Source: Kiritimatiellia bacterium (GTDB taxonomy: Bacteria; Verrucomicrobiota; Kiritimatiellia; UBA8416; JABMPJ01). Taken from it: a stretch of 5,769 bases of DNA. The stretch lies in the NCBI GenBank assembly GCA_029939545.1, contig JAOZSS010000157.1:1-5769 (forward strand), given 5' to 3'. The notes beneath the pieces are model-generated. The model worked only from the letters and a program-made list of their open reading frames with translations, had not been told where the DNA came from and searched no databases. This document shows positions 1 to 5,101 of this stretch, piece after piece. How positions within the stretch are numbered: position 1 is the stretch's first letter; each line of letters begins with the position of its first letter. The position numbers and the translations under genes are program-made.

Positions 1-309
1 GGGTGCGTTCGAAGGGATATATGGGGGCAGGAGGAGCTAACCGCCCACCCCCTTAGGAGATTTCTGTTCGTCGGCCCACAAGTTTCCGCTAGCCTGCCTC
101 CCCACGTTCGGTTACCCTTCCTTAGTTGGCTTCACGCAGCAGGTATTCACGTTTTTTTGCGTGCGGTCCTCCTGCAAGGGATTTGCATCCCATTTATAAC
201 ACGCCCATGCTGGGCGGACACGAACAGATCCCTCATACAAGAATTGGCATGCCAATTCTTGATGATGATCTGAGTCATTCGGCACAAGAGAGAGAAAGGA
301 CGCGACAAT
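1..309. other. Hairpin-rich non-coding leader region
   Basis: I see no convincing gene here. Two overlapping + frames stay open (one from the left edge to about 279, one at 126-341), but neither shows a recognisable domain or a good start. The region holds several consecutive inverted repeats. An imperfect stem spans 139-175 (GCAGG with CCTGC outside, CACG with CGTG inside). There is a 5-bp stem at 178-191 (GGGAT/ATCCC), a 6-bp stem at 202-216 (CGCCCA/TGGGCG, loop TGC), and a perfect 24-bp palindrome at 238-261. A weak -10-like TATAAC lies at 195-200 with no good -35. The run of hairpins just ahead of the three-gene + strand cluster suggests a structured 5' leader, a regulatory region or the end of a small repeat element. 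The sequence alone does not decide between these. Confidence 0.4.
238..261. promoter_or_regulatory. Perfect 24-bp palindrome upstream of the TauE/SafE cluster
   Basis: The half-site CAAGAATTGGCA (238-249) is followed immediately by its exact reverse complement (250-261), with no loop bases. It ends 48 bases before the ATG at 310. A loop-free perfect dyad of this length fits a binding site for a dimeric repressor or activator better than a terminator, and no T-tract follows. The core TTGGCATG superficially resembles a sigma-54 -24 box, but the -12 GC is absent, so I do not call a sigma-54 promoter. The palindrome is seen directly; the operator role is inferred from position. Confidence 0.5.
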
Positions 310-669
310 ATGCAGAGTATTGGGTACAGACTGCCCCGTAGACCATGCAACCTCGACGATTGTCTCGATCTAGCGCACAAGGTGCCCATCACAGAGATGC
401 GCCTCGGCTTGAGGTATCATGAACCCATCCGAGAGCAATACCCCATTACGCAACTCCTTGCTCAGTTTGAAGTGAAGCAGGGGGACAAGGTCAGGACGGT
501 GGAGAAACTCTGCGGCGGGTATCTCCATCGCGACTCCCAGGAGAAGAAGCTTTCCGCAGTCAACCGCTCCAACACGAAACTTAGACGAGTGATCAGAAAG
601 TTGTCGGACGAAGGAGTTGTTGGCAACCCGGAACAAGAATTCGAATACCGCCCCGCAACACAGGACTAA
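310..669 (+). CDS. Hypothetical basic protein, 119 aa, first gene of the TauE/SafE cluster
   Basis: I do not recognise this protein. The start is supported by AAAGGA at 295-300, nine bases before the ATG. The stop at 667-669 is followed three bases later by the next ATG, so the gene is probably cotranscribed with its neighbours. The product is soluble, with no signal peptide or membrane segment. It is rich in Arg and Lys, especially at about residues 72-97, where a Lys/Arg-rich stretch (SAVNRSNTKLRRVIRKL) could form an amphipathic helix. Three cysteines are scattered (about residues 13, 18 and 68). Codon choice includes more AGA/AGG than in the downstream genes, which may indicate different ancestry. 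A nucleic-acid-binding or regulatory role is possible but speculative. The antisense frame at 370-636 is a less likely alternative, because it has neither a ribosome-binding site nor neighbours on its strand. Confidence 0.5.
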   Translation: MQSIGYRLPRRPCNLDDCLDLAHKVPITEMRLGLRYHEPIREQYPITQLLAQFEVKQGDKVRTVEKLCGGYLHRDSQEKKLSAVNRSNTKLRRVIRKLSDEGVVGNPEQEFEYRPATQD

Positions 670-672
670 GCG

Positions 673-960
673 ATGGCCTCCAGTGAGCGTAGAAAACTAT
701 GTGCGACGCTCCTGTTGTCCGGCGTCGTTTCGATCTCATCGTACATCCTTGTGTTCACACATCAGGAGTGGGTTACGCGTAACTTCACTCGCGGTGGCGT
801 GTATGCCATGCTTCCGCTTGCCACGGCCTTCTACTTCGCATTAGTCCACGGGACATTCACCAGTGGCCTTCTGCATATGCTCGGGTTACGCGCGGCAACA
901 AAGGGCGCTGCCGATCGGGGACAGGCCGGGGACGCATCACGGGAAAAGGTGCAGCAATGA
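673..960 (+). CDS. Small two-helix membrane protein, probable partner of the TauE/SafE transporter
   Basis: This 95-aa protein starts at an ATG three bases after the previous stop, with AGGA at 662-665 as ribosome-binding site. It shows two hydrophobic segments: about residues 8-28 (starting LCATLLLSGVVSIS) and about 42-70 (GVYAMLPLATAFYFALVHG onward). They are linked by a short polar stretch containing NFTRGG, and a charged tail of about 25 residues follows. Small proteins of this shape, with an FTRGGxYA-like link and a conserved histidine in the second helix, occur beside long TauE/SafE transporters in other bacteria; this is recalled, not searched. The stop overlaps the next gene's start as ATGA, so translation is probably coupled. 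The function is unknown. An accessory or stabilising subunit of the transporter is the natural guess. Confidence 0.75.
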   Translation: MASSERRKLCATLLLSGVVSISSYILVFTHQEWVTRNFTRGGVYAMLPLATAFYFALVHGTFTSGLLHMLGLRAATKGAADRGQAGDASREKVQQ

Positions 961-2282
961 TCACCCGATTGAGTGCCATCTTCACTGCTGGGCTGCTCTT
1001 CGCCGCGTCGTCTGTTCCGGCTGTTGCGGGCGGAGTACCCAAAGACCTACCCCCAACCGGCATCATCAACTCTGTCGATCCCCAGACCCGCACGATTGTT
1101 TTCCGCCCTCAGGGCGTTGACACAGCAATGACGCTTCCGCTGGCTGAATCGGTGGATGCGTCGTGCATCTCTGTGGGGTCGCGTGTGATCGTCCGCATGG
1201 AGCAGCGAGACGGTCTCGCCGTGGTGGCAGGCATAAGTACGATGTTCGTCACGCTGACGCCGGTACTGTTGATCGCCCTTGTGCTCGTGGGTCTGGTCGG
1301 CGGGATGCTGAGCGGGTTCATCGGCTCAGGTGGCGCCTTTGTCATGACGCCAAGTATGATGTCGCTGGGTATCCCTGGCGTGGTGGCCATTGCCAGCAAC
1401 ATGTGCCACAAGTTTCCCAAGGCGTTAGTGGGGGGCTACAAACGTTACCGGTACGGACAGGCAGATCTGAAGCTGGGTCTCGTGATCGGAGGCTCGGCGA
1501 TTGTCGGCGTACAGGTCGGCATCCGGGTCCAGAAAGCAATCCTTGCCGCCTGGGGGCAGGCCGGATCCGACCTGTATCTTAGCCTTGCGTATGTGGCGGT
1601 TCTTCTCTCGTTCGGCACCTACGTGCTCTTCGACGCATGGCGGCTGTGGCGAGGGGGGGTCGAGGTCAAGACGTCCGCACTGGCCCTGGCGGTCCAGAAG
1701 GTTCGCATTCCTCCTGTCATGGAGTTCCCTGTCGCCGGCTTGAAGCTTTCTGTGTGGGTCACGGTGCCGGTCGGCCTGGCCTCGGGCCTGCTGGTCGCCA
1801 CCATCGCGGCCGGTGGGCTGGTCGGTGTCCCCGGCTCAATCTACGCCCTGGGCACAACGGCAATCGTCGCCACCGCGACCCAATTGGTGACGGCCTTTGT
1901 GATGGGCCTGTATGGTGCCGTGTACTGGGCCGTCGGCGGCTTTGTCGATATTCGATTGACGCTCCTAATCCTGGCCGGTTCGCTGCTCGGTATACAGTTC
2001 GCCGCCATCGGGACAACCTACGTCAAGGACTATACCATCAAGTATACGATGGGCGTTGCCATGCTCATCGTCGCGGCAAGTCGCGCCGCGAAGGTACCCG
2101 TGTTGCTGGCGGAGCTGCACTGGATGCCCCTTTCGTCCGGGGCCGTCGACCGGTTCGAGTCCGTTAGCTTCTGGGCGCTCATCGCGGCCCTCTCTTCAGC
2201 CTGTGCTATCGTATTCGGCGCAACGATTCAAGGGATGCTCCGGGCGAAGCGGAACCCGTGTGCTTGCGACCCGAAAGCGTAG
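957..2282 (+). CDS. TauE/SafE-family anion exporter with N-terminal extracytoplasmic domain
   Basis: The TauE/SafE family (formerly DUF81) moves sulfite, sulfonates and related organic anions across the inner membrane. Residues 1-25 look like a cleavable signal peptide with an AVA-GG end. Residues 26-94 form a small polar, strand-rich segment (TGIINSVDPQTRTIVF, then VGSRVIVRM), which should face the periplasm. The transporter core follows from about residue 98 with roughly eight to nine hydrophobic helices. The first repeat carries the family's glycine-rich signature (GGMLSGFIGSGGAFVMTP, residues 115-132). A second glycine-rich repeat lies at about 271-294. At 441 aa it is much longer than the usual 250-300 aa, owing to the N-terminal domain and a cytosolic loop at about 227-260. 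The protein ends with a CxC motif (Cys435, Cys437). The start at 957 has AAAAGG at 944-949 and overlaps the upstream stop. Family assignment is firm; the substrate is inferred only. Confidence 0.9.
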   Translation: MITRLSAIFTAGLLFAASSVPAVAGGVPKDLPPTGIINSVDPQTRTIVFRPQGVDTAMTLPLAESVDASCISVGSRVIVRMEQRDGLAVVAGISTMFVTLTPVLLIALVLVGLVGGMLSGFIGSGGAFVMTPSMMSLGIPGVVAIASNMCHKFPKALVGGYKRYRYGQADLKLGLVIGGSAIVGVQVGIRVQKAILAAWGQAGSDLYLSLAYVAVLLSFGTYVLFDAWRLWRGGVEVKTSALALAVQKVRIPPVMEFPVAGLKLSVWVTVPVGLASGLLVATIAAGGLVGVPGSIYALGTTAIVATATQLVTAFVMGLYGAVYWAVGGFVDIRLTLLILAGSLLGIQFAAIGTTYVKDYTIKYTMGVAMLIVAASRAAKVPVLLAELHWMPLSSGAVDRFESVSFWALIAALSSACAIVFGATIQGMLRAKRNPCACDPKA

Positions 2283-2417
2283 ACTGCCATCCGAGTGGGC
2301 GTTGACATCATCGGCTACTGCTTCATCGTTCCAGGGATGCCAATGACCGTTAGCTGCACTTCTTTCTCGGAATCGATTGCATGCCGAATCGGGTGGCCGG
2401 TGACCGACCACTACTGA
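2283..2417. other. Intergenic stretch with no supported feature
   Basis: These 135 bases separate the stop of the transporter gene from the PDZ relic on the opposite strand. I see no stem followed by a T-tract that would mark a terminator for the + strand cluster. An open - strand frame continues through here from the PDZ relic, but after the alanine-rich end of that relic it no longer resembles a PDZ domain. It is probably decayed sequence. Confidence 0.4.
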
Positions 2418-2531
2418 TCCTGCATACGCCGCTGGAGTGTCTGGTGAAACGGATGACACGATAACGCCATCGTCCATCTGGCAGCCGAAACGCTGGGCCA
2501 AGTCCGGCGTGAGATCCTCAATTGTCGCGTT
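2418..2531 (-). pseudogene. Remnant of an HtrA/DegP-type PDZ domain
   Basis: Read on the - strand, codons from about 2522 down to 2418 encode IEDLTPDLAQRFG, then DDGVIVSSVSPDTPAA. This is the typical start of a PDZ domain in HtrA/Deg serine proteases: the LTPELA-like carboxylate-binding strand, then GVxVxxVxPxSPAAxAG. Only about 35-38 residues match. An in-frame TGA at 2532-2534 closes the upstream side. On the downstream side the expected GDVI-type continuation is absent in all three frames. No protease domain is present nearby. This is therefore a broken fragment of a periplasmic protease gene, or of another PDZ protein, and not a working gene. Identification rests on motif recognition, not on a database search. 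Confidence 0.6.
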
Positions 2532-2536
2532 TCACT

Positions 2537-2809
2537 TCAAACGGGACTGGCCCGGTCGGGTCGGAAGAAGATCGTCTTGAGCACCTTCTTCTTCTGTATT
2601 TCCTCCACCTTATCCACTCGCCGTGATCTGGCAAACCACAGGTTCTGCTGTAGATGCGGGGCGTTCGGAATGTAGTGCTCGGCGCGGCGATAGTTGAGGA
2701 TCACGCGACCAACGTCTTGGGCCCGGAAGTAGGCGTTGCCTATGTTGTAGTAGAGCTTCCCGTTCTCGATGTTGATCCAGTCACAGGACTCCCCCTCACA
2801 TCTCCTTGA
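2537..2809 (-). pseudogene. 5'-truncated TPR protein gene (BatE-like), relic
   Basis: A - strand frame, open from about 2809 to a TGA at 2537-2539, encodes a clear tetratricopeptide repeat. It reads ENGKLYYNIGNAYFR, then GRVILNYRRAEHYIPN, with the TPR hallmarks L/Y-Y-N-G-N-A-Y, Y-x-x-A and the closing Pro. A charged linker (ARSRRVDKVEE) and VLKTIFF follow, where BatE-like proteins usually enter a hydrophobic C-terminal part. That part is missing: the frame changes to RPDRASPV and stops. The N-terminal half is also missing, since no ATG, GTG or TTG occurs in frame upstream before the TGA at 2810-2812. The open frame overlaps the end of the blaI-like gene by a few codons, which suggests a deletion that removed this gene's start. 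BatE-like proteins belong to bat/aerotolerance-type clusters; that link is family knowledge and not shown here. Confidence 0.65.
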
Positions 2810-3170
2810 TCATCTTCCTGATCTGCTTCAACTCCTCCGGCGAGATCTTCTTTGCAGAGAGCGCCCGCATGACGAGTTTGCCGGCAGACCCGGCGAAGGC
2901 GCGATCCACGATGCTGCTCACCACCTGCTTCTGCGTTCGTTCCTCGCTTACGGCGGGTTTGTAGATGTGCGCGAACGGCGAGTCGTCCCGGCGCAGCAGG
3001 CCTTTCTCCGTCATAAGCTGCATGAACTTGAGGGTGGTGGTGTAGCCGGTGGGTTTCTGTTCATTGAGCACCTCGTTGACGACCCTCACGGTACAGGGAC
3101 CCTTCTGCCACAGTACGCTCAGAATCGCCAATTCGGCATCAGTAGGTTGGGGTGTTTTCTTCTTCGCCAT
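2796..3170 (-). CDS. BlaI/MecI/CopY-family transcriptional repressor
   Basis: This 124-aa protein has the normal length and layout of BlaI/MecI repressors, which dimerise and bind dyad operators. The N-terminal winged helix runs over about residues 8-75. It includes PTDAELAILSVLWQKGPCTVRVV, the recognition-helix region TGYTTTLKFMQLMTEKGLL and a wing around SPFAHIYKPA. The C-terminal part (about 78-124) provides the dimerisation helices and ends with SPEELKQIRKMI. The ATG at 3168-3170 has a modest GAGAAG upstream. Upstream lie two matching dyads (3217-3232 and 3249-3264), so it very likely represses itself. No M56/BlaR1-type sensor protease gene lies next to it, unlike in classical bla/mec systems. 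Downstream there are only relics of a TPR and a PDZ protein. Its targets are therefore unknown, and it may act elsewhere in the genome. Confidence 0.93.
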   Translation of the reverse strand: MAKKKTPQPTDAELAILSVLWQKGPCTVRVVNEVLNEQKPTGYTTTLKFMQLMTEKGLLRRDDSPFAHIYKPAVSEERTQKQVVSSIVDRAFAGSAGKLVMRALSAKKISPEELKQIRKMIKEM

Positions 3171-3212
3171 GAATCATCTTCTCGGCTAATCGGCGGCGGT
3201 CATCGTCGCCAC

Positions 3213-3239
3213 ACTATACGAACGCATTCGTAACATCAA
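3213..3239 (-). promoter_or_regulatory. Candidate promoter of the BlaI-type repressor gene
   Basis: On the - strand, TTGATG (3234-3239) and TATAGT (3213-3218) resemble -35 and -10 boxes with a short 15-bp spacer. The proximal dyad at 3217-3232 covers the spacer and the edge of the -10 box, which is the usual arrangement for repression. A perfect TATAAT also lies inside the distal dyad (3253-3258), but without a good -35, so the exact promoter is uncertain. Confidence 0.45.
3217..3232. promoter_or_regulatory. BlaI-type operator, proximal copy
   Basis: TACGA and TCGTA are separated by six bases, giving a 16-bp dyad. Its arms extend to TACGAA/TTCGTA. It lies 47 bases upstream of the repressor start and overlaps the candidate promoter. 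The arrangement resembles BlaI/MecI operators, which are short TACA/TGTA-type dyads, but with a TACG core. The dyad is seen directly; binding by the adjacent repressor is inferred. Confidence 0.7.
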
Positions 3240-3248
3240 CCCAAATAT

Positions 3249-3264
3249 TACGATTATATTCGTA
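3249..3264. promoter_or_regulatory. BlaI-type operator, distal copy
   Basis: This is a second TACGA-N6-TCGTA dyad, identical to the proximal copy in both half-sites and in spacer length but different in the six central bases. The two centres are 32 bp apart, close to three helical turns, so two repressor dimers could bind the same face of the DNA. The repeated match strengthens the assignment of both sites. Confidence 0.7.
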
Positions 3265-3364
3265 GGCGGCAACAAGGGCGGCGAAATGTGGCCGATCTGG
3301 TGTCGATCCGCACACAGAAGAGGGAAGTCGAGCCAGGCCCTACACCCCCCTTGCTCCGAAACGC

Positions 3365-3817
3365 CTACGCCTCGTTCGCGGCGATAATCTCGATGACTTC
3401 GTCTGCCGTGGCGACCGAGGCGAGTTTGCTGCGCACGTCGGCGCTGCGCATCAGGCGAGAGATCTTGGCCATGGTCTTGAGATAACCGTCCTGGGCGTCT
3501 GCGCTCGTGGGACCAAGCACCAGGAAGAAGAGCGAGCACGGCTCGTCGTCTATCGCGTCGAAATCAACCGGCTTGGCCGAGCGACCAAACACCACCGCGG
3601 GTTCCATGACCTCGGCCATGCGAACATGTGGGATGGCTACCCCCTGTCCTACGCCGGTTGATCCCAGTTTCTCTCGCTCGATGATCTCGTTCAGAATGGT
3701 ATCCCGGTCGTACCCGTTCACTACGGGATCGGCCAGTGCGCCAATCGCGTCTTCCTTCTTCTTCGCATCAAAATCGAGAACAATTCGATCCGCATTCAAA
3801 CTCTCACTCAGTTTCAC
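3365..3817 (-). CDS. PTS EIIA-type (fructose/nitrogen class) regulatory protein
   Basis: The protein belongs to the EIIA family of PtsN/EIIA-Fru type (about 150 aa), cytosolic proteins phosphorylated on a histidine. The active-site motif is STGVGQGVAIPHVR; the histidine is about residue 64 from the start chosen here. N-terminal helices and strands (VKLSESLNADRIVLDFDAKKKEDAI) and the C-terminal helices (LKTMAKISRLM onward) complete a single EIIA domain. A GTG at 3823 is in frame, but GGAGGA abuts it directly. The second GTG, at 3817, lies six bases after that ribosome-binding site, so I prefer it. The gene follows the stress-protein gene by about 21 bases and is the last gene of the ATPase operon. 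No IIB, IIC, HPr or EI gene is visible, which favours a regulatory role over sugar transport. Similar EIIA domains accompany cation/proton antiporters in some bacteria. Confidence 0.88.
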   Translation of the reverse strand: MKLSESLNADRIVLDFDAKKKEDAIGALADPVVNGYDRDTILNEIIEREKLGSTGVGQGVAIPHVRMAEVMEPAVVFGRSAKPVDFDAIDDEPCSLFFLVLGPTSADAQDGYLKTMAKISRLMRSADVRSKLASVATADEVIEIIAANEA

Positions 3818-3838
3818 GTCCACTCCTCCGTTACCAGT

Positions 3839-4285
3839 CTACCTTACAATCAGAACACTACATTCGGCGTTTTCCACAACCTTCTCCACCCGCCCCTGGG
3901 CCAGGCGCTTCGCCTGTCCCTGCATCTTGCGCGGATATCCCAACACAATCAGATCCGCATTGAGGCGCGTGGCCTCGCTCACCACCACGTTCTCGACCAC
4001 GCCGCTCTCTTGCAGAATCATGGTTGGAACGCCCTGGTCCTTGGCTTGCTCCTCGGCGAAATAGAGCGCCTTCCAGCCTTTCTCCTCGAGCTCAATCTCG
4101 ATCTCGGCCGTGCTTTGCTCGCTCAGTCGCTTCAACCGGTTGATCACCATGTGATCCACCACGTTGAGTGCGATCAGTCGCGCCTTGTTCGCCATCGCCC
4201 GCGCAATGGCCGACGCCATCACGGCATGGTCCATGTCGGACCCCTCCACCACGAGGAGAATCTTCCCGAATAGATGTTCGTCCAT
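3839..4285 (-). CDS. Universal stress protein (UspA family)
   Basis: This 148-aa protein has the typical single Usp domain. It begins with a KILLVVEGSDMDHAVMASAIARA strand-helix in the position of the usual V-D-G-S start. The C-terminal half has NADLIVLGYPRK, then RVEKVVENAECSVLIVR, matching the ADLIVxGxxG and the closing CPVLxV of the family. The ATP-binding pattern G-x2-G-x9-G-[S/T] is degenerate: G116, G123 and G131 have altered spacing, and R132 replaces Ser/Thr. It may therefore not bind ATP in the usual way. The ATG at 4283-4285 has GGGAG upstream at a good distance and follows the end of subunit D by 19 bases, so it is cotranscribed with the ATPase. Usp proteins often help in responses to energy or ion stress, and a role in tuning the pump is inferred from position. 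Confidence 0.88.
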   Translation of the reverse strand: MDEHLFGKILLVVEGSDMDHAVMASAIARAMANKARLIALNVVDHMVINRLKRLSEQSTAEIEIELEEKGWKALYFAEEQAKDQGVPTMILQESGVVENVVVSEATRLNADLIVLGYPRKMQGQAKRLAQGRVEKVVENAECSVLIVR

Positions 4286-4304
4286 AGTTCGCTCCCGTTC
4301 GCCT

Positions 4305-4916
4305 CTATCCCTTGCGCTTCAACAACTGACGCTTAAACAGTTCCTCGCGATCATTCTCTTCCATCACCGACTTGATCCAGGTTACCGCAGCCTGTGACTC
4401 GGGAATAAACACATTCTCAATGGCGTTGACCCTGCGCTGGGTCTTCTCAATCTCCGTCGCCAGCCGCCAGATCGTCGCCACGGTCTCAATATACGCTACC
4501 AGGGACGTCATGACAGCCCCCATACTGCTGACGGCCGCATCCATCGCCGGTGTGGCATCCAGCAACCCCGTGAACAACGCATCACCGCCGGTCTCAATGC
4601 CCACCTGCGGCACCGACGTGCCCATTACGGCACGTTCCGAGACTTCGAGCGACACGTCCGGACGCGATGACGAGAATACCCGTTTCATCGTGTCCTGTCC
4701 CGCCGCAAGATAGGCTGGCACAAAAGCATCGAACGCCCCGCCCATCGCCTCGCGCAATCGCTCCTCGGCATCCACAAACAGAGCCGACACGGACATCAGC
4801 TCCATCACCAGCACATCACGCTTCTGGTTCAGCAGCTCATAGCCCTCCTCCGCAAAACGCAGGTCATGCTGCGCCTTGAACAGATTCGCCTTGGTTGGTG
4901 CCGGTTTTCTAGCCAT
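4305..4916 (-). CDS. atpD: V/A-type ATP synthase subunit D (central rotor stalk)
   Basis: Subunit D is the coiled-coil axle that turns inside the A3B3 head of V/A-type ATPases and couples ATP turnover to ion movement. The 203-aa length is normal for bacterial D. The N-terminal motif PTKANLFKAQHDLRFAEEGYELL followed by NQKRDVLVMEL is diagnostic. The C-terminal helix carries RRVNAIENVFIP and EENDREELFKRQLLKRK, matching the conserved RRVNALE signature and charged tail. The alanine-rich middle (about 95-150) is the more variable globular part. The ATG at 4914-4916 lacks a strong ribosome-binding site and lies only 24 bases beyond a stable hairpin, so translation may depend on that structure or be deliberately weak. 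It sits downstream of subunit B and upstream of the usp-like gene. The symbol follows V-type naming and is not the F-type beta gene. Confidence 0.95.
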   Translation of the reverse strand: MARKPAPTKANLFKAQHDLRFAEEGYELLNQKRDVLVMELMSVSALFVDAEERLREAMGGAFDAFVPAYLAAGQDTMKRVFSSSRPDVSLEVSERAVMGTSVPQVGIETGGDALFTGLLDATPAMDAAVSSMGAVMTSLVAYIETVATIWRLATEIEKTQRRVNAIENVFIPESQAAVTWIKSVMEENDREELFKRQLLKRKG

Positions 4917-4940
4917 GCCTATCTAACCACTTCAACTAAT

Positions 4941-5042
4941 CCCAGCGATTCTCGCTGGGCTATGATGGAGCACCCCCTTGGGGTGCGGGAAAGCGCCGAC
5001 CCCAAAGGGGTCGAACATCACAGCCCAGGCAGAATACCTGGG
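4941..5042. repeat. Four-hairpin inverted-repeat element between subunits B and D
   Basis: Four stems follow one another: 4941-4959 (8 bp, CCCAGCGA/TCGCTGGG), 4970-4986 (7 bp, GCACCCC/GGGGTGC), 4997-5013 (7 bp, CGACCCC/GGGGTCG) and 5024-5042 (outer 6 bp, CCCAGG/CCTGGG). The first 46 bases (4941-4986) align without gaps to the reverse complement of the last 46 (4997-5042): 34 of 46 positions match, around a 10-base spacer. Of the 12 differences, eight fall in stems and are paired changes (positions 6/14, 7/13, 30/46 and 31/45 of the arm), so each hairpin is kept. One of these is a G-U pair in the mRNA sense. The layout resembles BIME/REPIN-type paired palindromes. It could be a dispersed repeat or an mRNA structure that sets the relative levels of B and D. 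No T-tract follows it, so a simple terminator is unlikely. Confidence 0.75.
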
Positions 5043-5101
5043 TTTCATGCCCATTCCACCACTACAGACTCCTTGTCGACTTCCATCGCACACTCAATCC
5101 C

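Noticed and set aside
244..258. Sigma-54 promoter suggested by TTGGCATG in the palindrome.
   Set aside because: The -12 GC dinucleotide is missing at the required spacing; the match is a by-product of the dyad.
1..341. Two overlapping + strand open frames, one open from the left edge to 279 and one with an ATG at 126.
   Set aside because: No domain, no ribosome-binding site, and both pass through consecutive palindromes. They may be shadows of a repeat or structured RNA, so I left them uncalled.
370..636. Antisense 88-aa frame opposite the 119-aa gene.
   Set aside because: It has no ribosome-binding site and no - strand neighbours nearby, while the + strand frame has both a good ribosome-binding site and tight coupling.
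2769..3233. A 154-aa + strand frame opposite the blaI-like gene.
   Set aside because: It is an antisense shadow of a clearly conserved BlaI/MecI coding sequence.
3186..3539. A 117-aa - strand frame overlapping the EIIA gene and the blaI upstream region.
   Set aside because: It runs in another frame of the conserved EIIA gene and through the operator region; it shows no domain.
4932..5093. A 53-codon - strand frame starting at GTG and running through the four-hairpin element.
   Set aside because: Its sequence is dictated by the hairpin arms, no ribosome-binding site is well placed, and the paired substitutions follow stem structure, not codon structure.
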